This document shows, in pieces, positions 1 through 8,861 of a stretch of DNA of 64,000 nucleotides. The first letter of the stretch is position 1. The number at the start of each line of letters is the position of its first letter. The notes under the pieces are model-generated. The model was not told the origin of the DNA, did no database searches, and worked only from the letters and a program-made list of their open reading frames with translations. Both the position numbers and the translations under genes were made by a program. This stretch comes from Nostoc sp. 'Lobaria pulmonaria (5183) cyanobiont' (GTDB lineage: Bacteria; Cyanobacteriota; Cyanobacteriia; Cyanobacteriales; Nostocaceae), in NCBI RefSeq assembly GCF_002949795.1, contig NZ_CP026692.1, forward strand, positions 1,113,501 through 1,177,500. Direction: 5' to 3'.

Positions 1-178
1 TGTTTACTTCTGGCAGTTCCTCGCCCTGAATACTGCCCTGTGGTTTCATTTGCAATTCATCTTCTTCATCAGGTAATTCTTCTCGCTCAAGCTTCTCACT
101 TTGTGGCTGATGAATTCTTTGCACTGAATTAAGATGTATTTCCTCTGGAGATAAGTACTGGCTTGCAAATACTCTCAT
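1..178 (-). CDS. Partial N-terminus of a possible DUF4157 (eCIS-core) protein
   Basis: An ATG at 178 opens a frame that runs without a stop to the window edge (59 codons seen). The peptide starts MRVFASQYLSPEEIHLNS and then becomes very acidic and Glu/Gln rich with an ELQMKPQ stretch. Proteins with the DUF4157 domain in cyanobacteria often begin with MR-x-F-A and carry EELQMKP-like linkers before the metalloprotease-like core, so this may be such a protein, but the diagnostic HExxH region would lie outside the window. No clear Shine-Dalgarno is visible; a perfect hairpin sits 11 nt upstream of the start. The family assignment is a weak inference. Confidence 0.45.
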   Translation of the reverse strand, partial: MRVFASQYLSPEEIHLNSVQRIHQPQSEKLEREELPDEEDELQMKPQGSIQGEELPEVN

Positions 179-188
179 GTTGGATAAA

Positions 189-212
189 GGAGAACACGCT
201 GCTGTGTTCTCC
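189..212. other. Perfect 9-bp hairpin
   Basis: GGAGAACAC and GTGTTCTCC flank a 6-nt loop (GCTGCT). The hairpin lies between the stop of the RTX gene and the start of the following minus-strand gene. It has no T-run of terminator type. It could attenuate read-through or shape the leader of the downstream gene. Confidence 0.5.
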
Positions 213-280
213 TAGCCACGAGGAAAAGTATCCTTGAATCTGCCTTTTGATGTTCGTACTTTCTTAAGTTGACAATGTTC

Positions 281-2071
281 TTATGTAAAACTGACTCCTA
301 GTGTATAAGAAAAATCAGGATTAGAACTGCTACCAGAGAAAGTTCCGCCATCTTCAGGCAAGAAAGCATATTTACTCACTGAAATGTAGTACGTACCTGC
401 ACTCAGGGAGCGGGTAATTAATGACGAATTGCTACCGCCACTCTCGTCGCTCGTTTCCAGTAAAGTCCCAATTCCAGTATCGTCAAACAGTCCGAGAACT
501 GTATCTCCTGATGTTACTGTCTTAATAGTGACAGTTTCTGGATTTGCTAAAGAAAATTTAAAAAAGTCGAAATCGGGATTGTCCCCCAGTTGAACTGTGG
601 TAATCTGGGCTGAAAGATTAATGTTTGAGCTTGATGATAAGGAACCTAACCATTCAGCAGTAGCCAATGTGTTGTTTGTACCTTCTCCAGCATTTTCCCC
701 CTCAAAGAAAAGGAAGTCATCACTATCAAGTCTGAGATTGTTTTTCGCCAGCGCAATACCGATGAACTCATCTGGTTCTGCTCCCGGTTTGTCTGAGAAT
801 ATTCGTGTGTTGCTGCCAACAACTTGCAGCCGATAGTCCTGTAAAGATCCTTTGAGTTCAATTCGATCTTGGCTAGAGTCGAAGTCAGTAATAGTAGCGT
901 AGTCCCCAAAGCCAGGATTTGCGCTGTTGTTATCGTCGTAGAAAATATTTACAGCGTCCCCCAGGATAAATCTATCTGCCCCAGTCCCGCCAGTTAAGGT
1001 ATCAGTTTCTCCTAATCCGGGTGGAAGCGGACTACCAGGAAAAGTACCAATGAGGATATCGTTTCCAGATCCCCCATTGAGTATTTCATTACCCGGCCCG
1101 CCTTGTAGGCTATCATTACCGTCCTCACCATTGAGGATATCATCGCCATTACTACCGTCTAGCGTATCATCACCTACTCTTCCATTTAGAGTGTTATTAG
1201 AAGTATTACCAAAAAGGAAGTTGTTAAGACTGTTACCTGTCCCAGTAATGTTACCACCTTCTCTCAGCCTCAGGTTCTCCAGATTGGCTCCTAGTGTGTA
1301 GTTTACAGAAGACCGGACGGTATCTATGCCTGAATTCGCAGCCTCTGTAATGGTATCAAGAGTAGTGTCAACGATGTAAGTATCATCACCTGCCCCCCCG
1401 TTCAAAGTGTCAATACCTAAACCGCCATCAAGTGTGTCATTGCCATTATTACCGGATAATCGGTTATTTTGGTTATCGCCAGCAATGCTGTCATTTGCAT
1501 TTGTGCCGATGACATTATCAAAGTTGACTGCGGTAAATGACAATGTTCCTAAACCAGGAACTTTATTAGCAGCCAAACTTTGGGTTTGCAGGTTAACGGT
1601 GATAAATACCCCAGGCAAAGATTGGGATGCATCGATGGTGTTGTTGGCAACCTTAGCGTTAGCAATAACCTTTTCTACTTTAAAGAGTTGGTCTTTTCCC
1701 AATCCGCCAGCTTTTTGAATGGTTCCAACACCTGACAAGGTAATAGTTTGACCTAATTGACTATAATCTGCGGTATCAATGCCATCTCCACCATCAATGT
1801 TGTCGTTACCCTGACTGCCTTTGAAGGTGTCACTGCCTGCACCACCTTTTAAAGTATCGTTTCCTGTGCCCCCATCAAGTGTATCATTGCCATCTCCACC
1901 GCTGAGACTGTCGTTCGCCGTCCCACCTGCAAGGGAATCGTTACCAGCCAAACCATTCAAGATATCGTTACCGGAGGTACTATTGGCATTACCACCACTA
2001 GCCCAGCCAACTATGGTATCATTTCCCGAACTCCCATTTATCGTGTCAGGATTTGTAGTACCGAAAGCCAT
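281..2071 (-). CDS. RTX calcium-binding protein with C-terminal PPC domain
   Basis: The 596-residue protein begins MAFGTTNPDTINGSSGNDT and contains two blocks of hemolysin-type nonapeptide repeats (GGxGxDxLx; about residues 10-95 and 190-350), which fold as calcium-filled beta-rolls in exported proteins. A segment with SIAGDNQNNRLSGNNGND links the blocks, and the last ~120 residues (DFDFFKFSLANPETVTI ... SAGTYYISVSKY) look like a bacterial pre-peptidase C-terminal (PPC) beta-sandwich. No catalytic domain is visible, so it is probably a structural or adhesive extracellular protein exported by a type I system. The ATG at 2071 follows AGGAGAG at good spacing. No signal peptide, as usual for RTX proteins. 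Confidence 0.85.
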   Translation of the reverse strand: MAFGTTNPDTINGSSGNDTIVGWASGGNANSTSGNDILNGLAGNDSLAGGTANDSLSGGDGNDTLDGGTGNDTLKGGAGSDTFKGSQGNDNIDGGDGIDTADYSQLGQTITLSGVGTIQKAGGLGKDQLFKVEKVIANAKVANNTIDASQSLPGVFITVNLQTQSLAANKVPGLGTLSFTAVNFDNVIGTNANDSIAGDNQNNRLSGNNGNDTLDGGLGIDTLNGGAGDDTYIVDTTLDTITEAANSGIDTVRSSVNYTLGANLENLRLREGGNITGTGNSLNNFLFGNTSNNTLNGRVGDDTLDGSNGDDILNGEDGNDSLQGGPGNEILNGGSGNDILIGTFPGSPLPPGLGETDTLTGGTGADRFILGDAVNIFYDDNNSANPGFGDYATITDFDSSQDRIELKGSLQDYRLQVVGSNTRIFSDKPGAEPDEFIGIALAKNNLRLDSDDFLFFEGENAGEGTNNTLATAEWLGSLSSSSNINLSAQITTVQLGDNPDFDFFKFSLANPETVTIKTVTSGDTVLGLFDDTGIGTLLETSDESGGSNSSLITRSLSAGTYYISVSKYAFLPEDGGTFSGSSSNPDFSYTLGVSFT

Positions 2072-3183
2072 ATTATCTCTCCTAAATTTCTCACTAAATA
2101 TGTAAGTTCAGCATCAATCAAAAAACTGTTTATCAGTTCAATGTAGATTACTTGTCATTTGCGTAATTTCGTTTTAAATAACATTAACTATTTAGTTAGG
2201 AACTTCTCAAGAAAAAATATCCAATTATTTACTGTGGGCTGATCCGAAAGGCCAGCCCTTGATTGCGAACGAAACGCCTACTCTAAAAAATCAGATAATT
2301 TATTTCCTGACAATCCATTAATTTATTACGCAAATGATTAAGTAATTAGGTCAAATATTTTGGTTTTTTTTCCAACTTGTTGAACCCATGCCGTAATTAT
2401 TTAATTATCATGAAGTACAAGGTTACATGAACTTCTTTACTAAATCTTCAAAATACTTAAAAAATCCAATTCATAATACATTGATATATGTTTGTAAATC
2501 TTAAATTAAATATTTTTTAAAATCTACTGATTTATTTGGTTAATGTTGTCAGTTTTTTTAGCTTGATGGGGTTTATGATTAAGTTAGGTTTCGAAATCAT
2601 TGATTTTTGTTAAAGAACTATTATGTTTAATTACAAAAAACTATTTATGTATTAATGAAATACTTTTTTAAGTATATAAGTTAAATTGATATATATCCAG
2701 AATATTTTTATGCTTAATAACATTTTAGCTTTACATAAATTTTATATGCTTTTTTGGAAATTAGCGATCTCTGCGGTTTTTGCTAGTCTACGCATACCCA
2801 CAAAAACCATCTAAACAAATGTCAATGAAGAAAAGCCGATCTCAAACACATGTTTCAGATTGTGTACTAACAAAAGTAATAGAAAAGTACTAATTTCAGA
2901 TAAAAACTCATGCACCAAGCTGTGGGATGATAAATATGAATATTTAGTCATATATTGCTTCCTACAGATCAATACATCCCAAATCTGTATTTGGAGCCAT
3001 AGCCTATGTATGATTGAAAGGGGACTGAAGCCAAACCAGAGCGCGTAAATTGGGGACTCTTGAAAATTTGAATGGGGATTTAGACCCCAACCAAATCTTA
3101 CTCATCTTTTCTTCCCCATTACCCAGGCGAGACTTATAGTCGTTCCGCTGCTAAAATTTTGCTTAGTCTTTAGTCTACGGAAA
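2072..3183. other. 1.1-kb AT-rich intergenic region
   Basis: No convincing gene. The stretch is strongly AT rich, with many stops in all frames, and holds one copy of the TGCGGTTTTTGCTAG repeat family at 2772-2794. A 62-codon frame at 2860-3048 has no ribosome site and no recognisable domain. The region probably contains the promoters of the divergent RTX gene and DUF2809 gene. Confidence 0.6.
2772..2794. repeat. Short dispersed repeat, TGCGGTTTTTGCTAG family
   Basis: TGCGGTTTTTGCTAG followed by TCTACGCA. Near-identical copies (CCTACGCA variant) occur at 20659-20683 inside an ABC-transporter relic and, inverted, at 27739-27764 upstream of the JAMM gene. It is therefore a dispersed ~22-25 bp repeat family. 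Confidence 0.8.
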
Positions 3184-3600
3184 ATGCTTCGATACCGTAA
3201 CCAAACAATATTTTTTATTCTTTCTGTGCTCTTCGTTGTACCGATGGGCTTTTTGTTTAAGTATTATAATGGGCCTGCCCATTACTGGTTTAATGACTAC
3301 GGAGCAGCTGTATTTTACGAAATCTTTTGGTGTCTGTTTGCATTTTGGTTTTTCAGAAGTCGCGCAGCAGTAATCCAAATTCCTATATGGGTTTTTATTC
3401 TCACCTGTATATTAGAATTCTTGCAACTTTGGCATCCGCCACTATTAGAGCAAATTCGCGCCACCTTGATAGGTAAATTGTTACTTGGTACGACCTTTGT
3501 TTGGTGGGATTTTCCTCATTATGTATTGGGTTCTGTTTTAGGTTGGTTGTGGCTGCGACAATTACACGGAATAGGTTATGCAAAAAAAAGTCAAGGTTAA
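3184..3600 (+). CDS. DUF2809 membrane protein
   Basis: A 138-residue integral membrane protein with about four hydrophobic segments (near residues 8-26, 38-56, 65-80 and 112-130). The [21 protein letters not shown] and [13 protein letters not shown] motifs are typical of DUF2809 proteins, whose function is unknown. It starts at an ATG; the 3' end overlaps the DUF167 gene by 23 nt, so the two are probably translated from one message. Confidence 0.8.
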   Translation: MLRYRNQTIFFILSVLFVVPMGFLFKYYNGPAHYWFNDYGAAVFYEIFWCLFAFWFFRSRAAVIQIPIWVFILTCILEFLQLWHPPLLEQIRATLIGKLLLGTTFVWWDFPHYVLGSVLGWLWLRQLHGIGYAKKSQG

Positions 3601-3805
3601 ACCTAATTCAAAACAGCAAAGAATTGAAGAACAACCTGATGGCAGTCTAACTGTTTATTTAAAATCGCCTCCAATTGATGGTAAGGCTAATGAAGAGTTA
3701 ATTAAACTATTAGCAGATAAATTTGATGTACCCAAGTCTCATATCAGAATTAAGTCAGGTTTGTCCTTTCGGCAAAAGCTGATAGAAATTGATACGGATA
3801 CCTAA
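3578..3805 (+). CDS. DUF167 (YggU-like) protein
   Basis: A 75-residue basic protein. The pattern [20 protein letters not shown] followed by [12 protein letters not shown] and FRQKLIEI is the DUF167/YggU signature (conserved PxxGKANxxL and the KxIxxG loop). Length is close to the usual 75-100 residues. It overlaps the preceding DUF2809 gene by 23 nt, so translational coupling is likely. Biochemical function of the family is unknown. Confidence 0.88.
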   Translation: MQKKVKVKPNSKQQRIEEQPDGSLTVYLKSPPIDGKANEELIKLLADKFDVPKSHIRIKSGLSFRQKLIEIDTDT

Positions 3806-3926
3806 CTTCTGCTTAATAATACCTTTTTTGAAGACTTTGATAACTCCTGATATGAGCTACATCCTACCCAGGACATCCTCTACTAGAGACAAGAAATGAG
3901 AGGCAGAAACTTGCAAAATCTAATTT

Positions 3927-4538
3927 TTATGCTTGTGTAATACTGATATACCTTGGTTGAGTTTTGACTCTTTCTATCCAAGCTTGGATAGCAGGATATT
4001 GTGTTAAATCAAATCCACCTTCATCAGCTACATGAGTATAAGCGAACAAGGCAATATCAGCAATCGTATAATGTTCTCCCACAAAAAAATCTTGAGAAGT
4101 TAAGTGTTTATCCATCAAGTTAAGTGCTGTATAGCCTGGTTTGCGTTTTTGTTTGATAGCTTCACCATATTCTTCAGCTTTACCTAGAATAGAAATCCAA
4201 AATCTTGATGTAGCAATAAAAGGCTCATGGCTACATTGTTCAAAACATAACCATTGCAGCACCAGCGCTCGTAAAAAGCGGTCATAAGGTAAAAACTCTG
4301 TACCTTCACTCAGATAAACCAATATGGCATTTGATTCCGCCAAATATTTCCCTGGCTCGATTTCCAAAACAGGTATCTTCCCGTTAGGATTTTTACTTAA
4401 AAATTCTGGTGTTCGAGTCTCGCCTTTCAAGATATTAAGCTCTATCCTCTCAAAAGGCATACCTAGTTGTGTCAATAAAAGACGTATCTTATAACCATGA
4501 CCAGAAGGTAAAAAATCGTACAGATGCATTAGTTCCAT
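3927..4538 (-). CDS. Glutathione S-transferase family protein
   Basis: A 203-residue protein with an N-terminal thioredoxin-like GST domain (about 1-78: MHLYDFLPSGHGYKIRLLL, NPNGKIPVLE, and the ESNAILVYL segment that positions the glutathione gamma-glutamyl group) and a helical C-terminal domain (about 85-200, with GEHYTIADIALFAYTH). Soluble cytosolic enzyme expected to conjugate or transfer glutathione; the substrate is unknown. A Ser near residue 11-12 could be the catalytic residue. The start at 4538 gives MELMHLYDF; the Met three codons later is an alternative. It is a single gene with no obvious operon partner. Confidence 0.88.
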   Translation of the reverse strand: MELMHLYDFLPSGHGYKIRLLLTQLGMPFERIELNILKGETRTPEFLSKNPNGKIPVLEIEPGKYLAESNAILVYLSEGTEFLPYDRFLRALVLQWLCFEQCSHEPFIATSRFWISILGKAEEYGEAIKQKRKPGYTALNLMDKHLTSQDFFVGEHYTIADIALFAYTHVADEGGFDLTQYPAIQAWIERVKTQPRYISITQA

Positions 4539-4737
4539 GTTAAAATACAGTTAGGAATATGTTGAGAAGTAAAGGTTCAAAATACAATATCTTACCAAAA
4601 GATTTTCCCAAAACCGGATATTTTTTTTGTATTTAGGATCTGAACGTACTACATAAAATTATTCGAGAAAATAAAAAAAAATATTATTTCTTTCTAGATT
4701 GAGATGTTTAATTTAGTTAGTGGTCGAAAATAAAACT

Positions 4738-5439
4738 ATGTGTGGAAGATTTACTTTAAACCAGTCGGCAGCAGGATTATCTAAAGTTTTCCATGTCGAG
4801 TCAGTTGCCGATTTAGCAGCCGAATATAACATTGCTCCTACGCAAATGGTGGCGACAGTGTTACAAAATCCCGAAAGCGAAAAGCGGGAATTTAAGCAGT
4901 TGCATTGGGGATTAATTCCGTCATGGGCGAAAGATGCAGGAATGGGGGCAAAGCTGATTAATGCCAGGGCAGAAACTGTCGCCGACAAACCTGCTTTTCG
5001 TTCGGCTTTTAAGCACAGACGCTGTTTAGTGCTAGCTGATGGCTTTTATGAGTGGCAACGCCAACAAGGTAAGAAGCAGCCATTTTATTTTCGTCTCCAA
5101 GATGGGCAACCCTTCGGTTTTGCCGGTTTGTGGGAGAGATGGCGATCGCCTGCTAACGAAGAAATAATCTCTTGTACAATTTTGACAACGGCAGCTAACG
5201 AATTACTCCAACCCATCCACGAGCGGATGCCAGTAATTCTGGAGCCGCAAGATTACGATTTATGGCTAGATTCCCAAGTGCAAACGGCCCAAACCCTACA
5301 GCAGCTATTGCGTTCCTATCCAGCGTCAGCAATGACTGCATATCCAGTTAGCACCTTGGTAAACAACTCTCGACATAATAGTTCAGAATGTATCGTACCC
5401 CTCAGCCAGAAGAACGCCCCCGCAAATCAGTTAAATTAG
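4738..5439 (+). CDS. SRAP/HMCES-type abasic-site processing protein (YedK-like)
   Basis: A 233-residue SOS-response-associated peptidase family protein. It begins MCGRFTLNQ; in this family the initiator Met is removed and Cys2 forms a thiazolidine crosslink to abasic sites in single-stranded DNA, which fixes the start at the ATG at 4738 rather than at the GTG 18 nt upstream. Other family motifs are YNIAPTQ, WGLIPSWAKD, INARAET, FRSAFKHRRCLVLADGFYEW, FAGLWE and the IHERMPVIL motif holding the active-site His. Complete by length. Role: protection of ssDNA abasic sites. Confidence 0.95.
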   Translation: MCGRFTLNQSAAGLSKVFHVESVADLAAEYNIAPTQMVATVLQNPESEKREFKQLHWGLIPSWAKDAGMGAKLINARAETVADKPAFRSAFKHRRCLVLADGFYEWQRQQGKKQPFYFRLQDGQPFGFAGLWERWRSPANEEIISCTILTTAANELLQPIHERMPVILEPQDYDLWLDSQVQTAQTLQQLLRSYPASAMTAYPVSTLVNNSRHNSSECIVPLSQKNAPANQLN

Positions 5440-5548
5440 CTATTGAGTGAACTATAGAATTGGGGAGACAAGCAGACAAGGGGATAAAAAAGCGTTTTCC
5501 CAATGCCCCATGCCCAATGCCCCAATGCCCAATACCTAGAGACAATAT

Positions 5549-6070
5549 ATGCCAAGAACACAAAAAAACGATAATTTTATTGACAAATCCTTTACTGTAA
5601 TGGCGGATATTATTCTGAAGATCCTGCCAACTAACAAAAAAGCTAAAGAAGCGTTTGTTTATTATCGAGATGGTATGTCGGCCCAAGCGGAAGGGGAATA
5701 TGCTGAGGCATTGGAATACTATGAAGAAGCTCTAACACTAGAGGAAGATACTAACGATCGCGGCTATATTTTCTACAATATGGGGCTAATTTATGCCAGC
5801 AATGGCGACCACAGCAAAGCTTTAGAACTATATCACAAGGGAATTGAGTTAAACCCACGTATGCCCCAAGCCTTGAACAACATCGCTGTGATTTATCACT
5901 ACCAAGGTGAAAAGCAGAAAGAAGCTGGAGATAACGAGGCTGGCGAAGCGCTTTTTGACCAAGCAGCAGACTATTGGATTCGCGCTATTCGCATGGCGCC
6001 CAATAACTACGTCGAAGCCCAAAACTGGCTGAAAACCACCGGGCGATCGCAAATTGACGTATTCTTCTAA
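5549..6070 (+). CDS. ycf3: Photosystem I assembly protein Ycf3
   Basis: A 173-residue TPR protein that starts [20 protein letters not shown], the conserved Ycf3 N-terminus, and contains three TPR units (about residues 35-68, 72-105 and 120-153) including [16 protein letters not shown] and [14 protein letters not shown]. It ends [16 protein letters not shown], as in other cyanobacterial and plastid Ycf3 proteins. Ycf3 is a thylakoid-associated chaperone for PsaA/PsaB assembly. Full length for the family. It is followed by gatC 70 nt downstream on the same strand, across a short low-complexity CTCCTAACTCCT tract. Confidence 0.96.
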   Translation: MPRTQKNDNFIDKSFTVMADIILKILPTNKKAKEAFVYYRDGMSAQAEGEYAEALEYYEEALTLEEDTNDRGYIFYNMGLIYASNGDHSKALELYHKGIELNPRMPQALNNIAVIYHYQGEKQKEAGDNEAGEALFDQAADYWIRAIRMAPNNYVEAQNWLKTTGRSQIDVFF

Positions 6071-6139
6071 AAGTGATGAGTTAGGAATTATGATTTATTC
6101 ACTCCTAACTCCTCACTCCTAACTCCTAACTAAAAAAAG

Positions 6140-6430
6140 ATGATTGACCAAGAACAAGTTCACAAAGTAGCTAATCTTGCTCGTTTAGAATTGACTCCAG
6201 AAGAAGAGGAACAATTTACTAGCCAGTTGGGAAGTATTCTGGACTATATCGAACAACTGAATGAACTTGATGTCAGTAATGTGCTGCCAACAACACGGGC
6301 AATTGATGTCAGTAATATCACACGAGAGGATGAATTGCAACCCTATCCTGACCGGGAAAGTATTCTCAACAGTGCGCCGGAACAGGAAGGCGAATTTTTC
6401 AAAGTACCAAAAATCCTCAATGCTGAATAG
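6140..6430 (+). CDS. gatC: Asp/Glu-tRNA amidotransferase subunit GatC
   Basis: A 96-residue protein with the GatC signature: [20 protein letters not shown], a central helix [15 protein letters not shown], then [17 protein letters not shown] and the C-terminal FFKVPKIL segment that wraps around GatA. GatCAB converts Glu-tRNA(Gln), and often Asp-tRNA(Asn), to the amidated form in cyanobacteria. GatA and GatB are not in this window, as is common. Start ATG at 6140. Confidence 0.95.
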   Translation: MIDQEQVHKVANLARLELTPEEEEQFTSQLGSILDYIEQLNELDVSNVLPTTRAIDVSNITREDELQPYPDRESILNSAPEQEGEFFKVPKILNAE

Positions 6431-6704
6431 TTATAAAAGAGGACAACGGGATAGGGGGAAACCCCATAGATAAATCTAGTTGCTCTGAAAACAAAGCTGT
6501 AGAGTACATCCTTGCAAGCAATCAAGGGAACAATTTCCGGTTTTGCTTAAATCACACTTAGTTGTGCGTGGGTACTTCTGCCTCAAGCCGGACTCAACTA
6601 GACATGAGATGAAATCATGCAGTTAGTAATGTATAATTAACGTCAACAGTACAGGGTACTTGTCGAGTATTAAAACACTTGCTCGTACTGCCAAAGTATG
6701 TTAT

Positions 6705-6965
6705 ATGTCTAAATCTGTAATTACCGTTAACGTCAAGTTGTTTGCTGCTTATCAAGAAGCCTTTAGGGTTTCGGAACTAGTGCTGGAATTTCCTAATAGT
6801 ATGCCAGTCAAAGCAGTATGCGATCGCCTTATAGCTGAACACCCTGAACTCTCACAATGGCGAGATATAACCCGTTTTGGGATTAATTTGATATTTGTCG
6901 AACCAGATACACTACTACATGATGGGGATGAAGTCGTGCTGATTCCACCAGTCAGTGGTGGCTAG
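6705..6965 (+). CDS. MoaD/ThiS-family sulfur carrier protein
   Basis: An 86-residue beta-grasp protein ending in VVLIPPVSGG; the terminal Gly-Gly is the adenylation and thiocarboxylation site of MoaD/ThiS carriers. The ATG at 6705 (MSKSVITVNVKLFAAYQE) puts the first beta strand at the N-terminus; an upstream TTG at 6660 would add 15 poorly fitting residues. The partner could be the MoeB-rhodanese protein encoded at 25923-27095, which activates such carriers, or a separate ThiF-type enzyme. Whether it serves molybdopterin or another sulfur pathway cannot be told from the sequence. Confidence 0.88.
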   Translation: MSKSVITVNVKLFAAYQEAFRVSELVLEFPNSMPVKAVCDRLIAEHPELSQWRDITRFGINLIFVEPDTLLHDGDEVVLIPPVSGG

Positions 6966-6984
6966 GAAACAGTTATGAGTTAGG

Positions 6985-7030
6985 AGTTATGAGTGATAAG
7001 TTAAAGATTTAAAACTTATAACTCATAACT
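6985..7030. terminator. Hairpin between convergent genes
   Basis: Arms at 6985-7002 and 7013-7030 (right arm AACTTATAACTCATAACT) pair over 17 of 18 bases around a 10-nt loop. It sits between the convergent ends of the sulfur-carrier gene and the acyltransferase gene. There is no clean T-run, so it may be a bidirectional transcript end or a relic of the GAGTTAGGAGTTATGAG low-complexity repeats common here. Confidence 0.5.
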
Positions 7031-7032
7031 AT

Positions 7033-7890
7033 TCAAAGAGAATTGGTCTTAGCAGTTAGCTTTATTAAGTTATCTAACTCTTGCTGCATTTGACTAACAA
7101 CTAATTCATAACATTCATTGACATAGTGGCGATCGCTAGCTGCTTCAGGGCCGTAGCGTTCAAATACAATTGGCGGACAAACTCGCGTATATATGGGCAC
7201 TGGTAATGGAATATTAGGCAATGGGCCAATTCCTAATCCCCACGGCAGTCCGAGATAAATTGGAAAAACTTCTGGATCGATACCTAATAGCCAAGGCATT
7301 CCCCACTCATGGAGTTGCTGCACAACTTTGTAGCAGTCAGCAATTATAATGAGTGTATCGTGAGCGCCCCAGGAAATCATAGGCACAATCGGCACATTTT
7401 CCCGTAACGCTAACTTGATAAATCCTTGCCGCCCTGCCAAGTAAATTTTGTTACGTAAATAATTCGGTCGGAAGAGATCTTCGGCTCCACCGGGATAAAC
7501 TAGTAGACTCGCTCCAGAGCGTAAGGCAGTGTAAGCCATTTTTGGATGAGCGAAGATTGCTCCAGCCTTAGCGACTAGTTGCGCTAGTGGCGTGCTAACT
7601 TGCCAAACCTTGGGATGCATCAAACCATAAACTGGTTTCTCTACACCAAATCTTCGGAACCAGTCGTACATCATCATTGACATATCAGGGGCCGCGAGTC
7701 CCCCATTGTGCGAACCAACAAGTAAGACTTTTTCTTGGGGTGGAATATTATCCCAGCCACTAGTTTGAACTTGGAAATAGTACTGATACAAAAAGCCAAA
7801 CAGCGGCATCAGAGATTCTATGAACTTTGGATCTCGCTCATCCAAAGACCAACCGGGTTTTTTGTTTAAGAAATGTTGCTTTTTTGACAT
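7033..7890 (-). CDS. Lysophospholipid acyltransferase (PlsC/DGAT-like) family protein
   Basis: A 285-residue protein with an acyltransferase fold. The GSHNGGLAAPD motif near residue 58 matches the HxxxxD catalytic block with one extra residue, as in the diacylglycerol-acyltransferase-like branch of this superfamily, and LLVYPGGAEDLFR near residue 130 matches the phosphate-binding block. It probably transfers acyl groups from acyl-ACP or acyl-CoA to glycerolipid or alcohol acceptors at the membrane; the exact acceptor is unknown. Start MSKKQHFLNKKPGW at 7890. Hydrophobic segment near residues 25-40 but no clear signal peptide. Confidence 0.8.
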   Translation of the reverse strand: MSKKQHFLNKKPGWSLDERDPKFIESLMPLFGFLYQYYFQVQTSGWDNIPPQEKVLLVGSHNGGLAAPDMSMMMYDWFRRFGVEKPVYGLMHPKVWQVSTPLAQLVAKAGAIFAHPKMAYTALRSGASLLVYPGGAEDLFRPNYLRNKIYLAGRQGFIKLALRENVPIVPMISWGAHDTLIIIADCYKVVQQLHEWGMPWLLGIDPEVFPIYLGLPWGLGIGPLPNIPLPVPIYTRVCPPIVFERYGPEAASDRHYVNECYELVVSQMQQELDNLIKLTAKTNSL

Positions 7891-8079
7891 TGAGGCATTT
7901 TAACAGGATTGGCAAAGTTCAAACAATCCTTTTTTTAGATATAACTCAATAAGGTTGGGTTAAGGCTAAAACTCTGTTATTAAAATCAACGTAGACGCAT
8001 AGAAGTTGATTTTCCTTAATTGCGATCGCTTAATCATTAAACATTTCTAGAAATTAAATATGCATTATCCATAACTTTT

Positions 8080-8108
8080 GTAGAGACGTAGCAGTGCTAC
8101 GTCTCTAC
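8080..8108. repeat. Palindromic repeat, GTAGAGACGTAGCA family
   Basis: GTAGAGACGTAGCA and its perfect complement TGCTACGTCTCTAC are separated by one base. A related hairpin (AGTAAAGACGTAG arm) lies at 57670-57699, and another AGACGCG palindrome at 56027-56046. Located downstream of the secreted-protein gene that ends at 8161, where it may also act as an RNA hairpin. Confidence 0.75.
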
Positions 8109-8160
8109 ATTCTTTTTCACTCATATTTCTATTGCCACACAGCGATTAATTTGGTGATGT

Positions 8161-8643
8161 CTATCTAGTAGTTGCTGGTTTTGAACGCTGCTGCTGGTAA
8201 AAACCCACAACTTTTTGAAGATATGTAGCAGTAAATCCGCTGTTGCAGCCTGTATAGCTGCCAGTCATCCACCAACAACCGACACCACGCACAGCAGCGG
8301 TTTCATTATTATTAGTGGCAAGAAATTGCTTGTTAAACTCACGGCGCGTAATGCAAGATATAACTTGGCGTGCCTTCGCGGGGCTATTTTCAAACTGCGT
8401 TGGTGTTAGTTCTTGTTTGAGACAATGTTTCGACCAGCCTTTTAAGGTTTCTGGTTTAACTTGCCATTCACTATAAAGTCCATCATTGGCGATGCCGGTC
8501 TGCGGTGCAGCTAGTCGCAGCGCCTCTACCATTGCCGCGACTTGGGCATCAGAAACCTGTTGTTGTGCTTGAGCTAACAATGATGACAGTCCGAAGCTGA
8601 CAATCACTCCGCTAAGTAGTAATGCTATGGGGTTTCTCCTCAT
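8161..8643 (-). CDS. Small secreted protein of unknown function
   Basis: A 160-residue protein with a Sec signal peptide (MRRNPIALLLSGVIVSFG ... LLAQAQQ; cleavage probably after AQA near residue 26). The mature part has four or five Cys (HCLKQ, ISCITRR, GVGCWWMTGSY, GCNSGF) suited to periplasmic disulfides. The ATG at 8643 is chosen because the open frame continues upstream to 8853 only through a repeat element (8700-8806) and has no signal peptide there. I do not recognise the family; proteins of this size and style occur in other cyanobacteria. No operon partner. Confidence 0.75.
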   Translation of the reverse strand: MRRNPIALLLSGVIVSFGLSSLLAQAQQQVSDAQVAAMVEALRLAAPQTGIANDGLYSEWQVKPETLKGWSKHCLKQELTPTQFENSPAKARQVISCITRREFNKQFLATNNNETAAVRGVGCWWMTGSYTGCNSGFTATYLQKVVGFYQQQRSKPATTR

Positions 8644-8699
8644 GATTTTGGACTTGTTTTTAGATACCAATATGTAGAATACTACGTTTTTACACTTAC

Positions 8700-8806
8700 A
8701 GGACTTACGCACTGAAAACCTGAAACCTAGATCCTCTCTTAAAAAGGCGGTAACGCTAAAAGCCCCCTTTTTAAAGAGGTTAGGGGATCTCTTGTGCATA
8801 AGTCCT
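8700..8806. mobile_element. MITE-like element with AGGACTTACGCAC termini
   Basis: A 107-bp segment is bounded by AGGACTTACGCAC and the inverted GTGCATAAGTCCT, with a nested inverted repeat inside (CCTCTCTTAAAAAGG against CCCTTTTTAAAGAGG). No coding capacity. It lies just upstream of the secreted-protein gene and creates the spurious N-terminal extension of that frame. Confidence 0.7.
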
Positions 8807-8861
8807 AACTTAGTACACCATCTCATAAATTCGTAGCGAATTAAATTTGGCAATATCTTAC

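Noticed and set aside
2860..3048. 62-codon ORF in the AT-rich gap
   Set aside because: No ribosome site, no recognisable domain, composition unlike neighbouring genes.
6431..6704. Possible riboswitch or lost gene between gatC and the sulfur carrier gene
   Set aside because: No conserved riboswitch core or protein-like frame could be recognised by reading.
8644..8853. 70-residue N-terminal extension of the secreted protein
   Set aside because: It translates the 107-bp MITE-like element and would bury the signal peptide; the ATG at 8643 is the better start.
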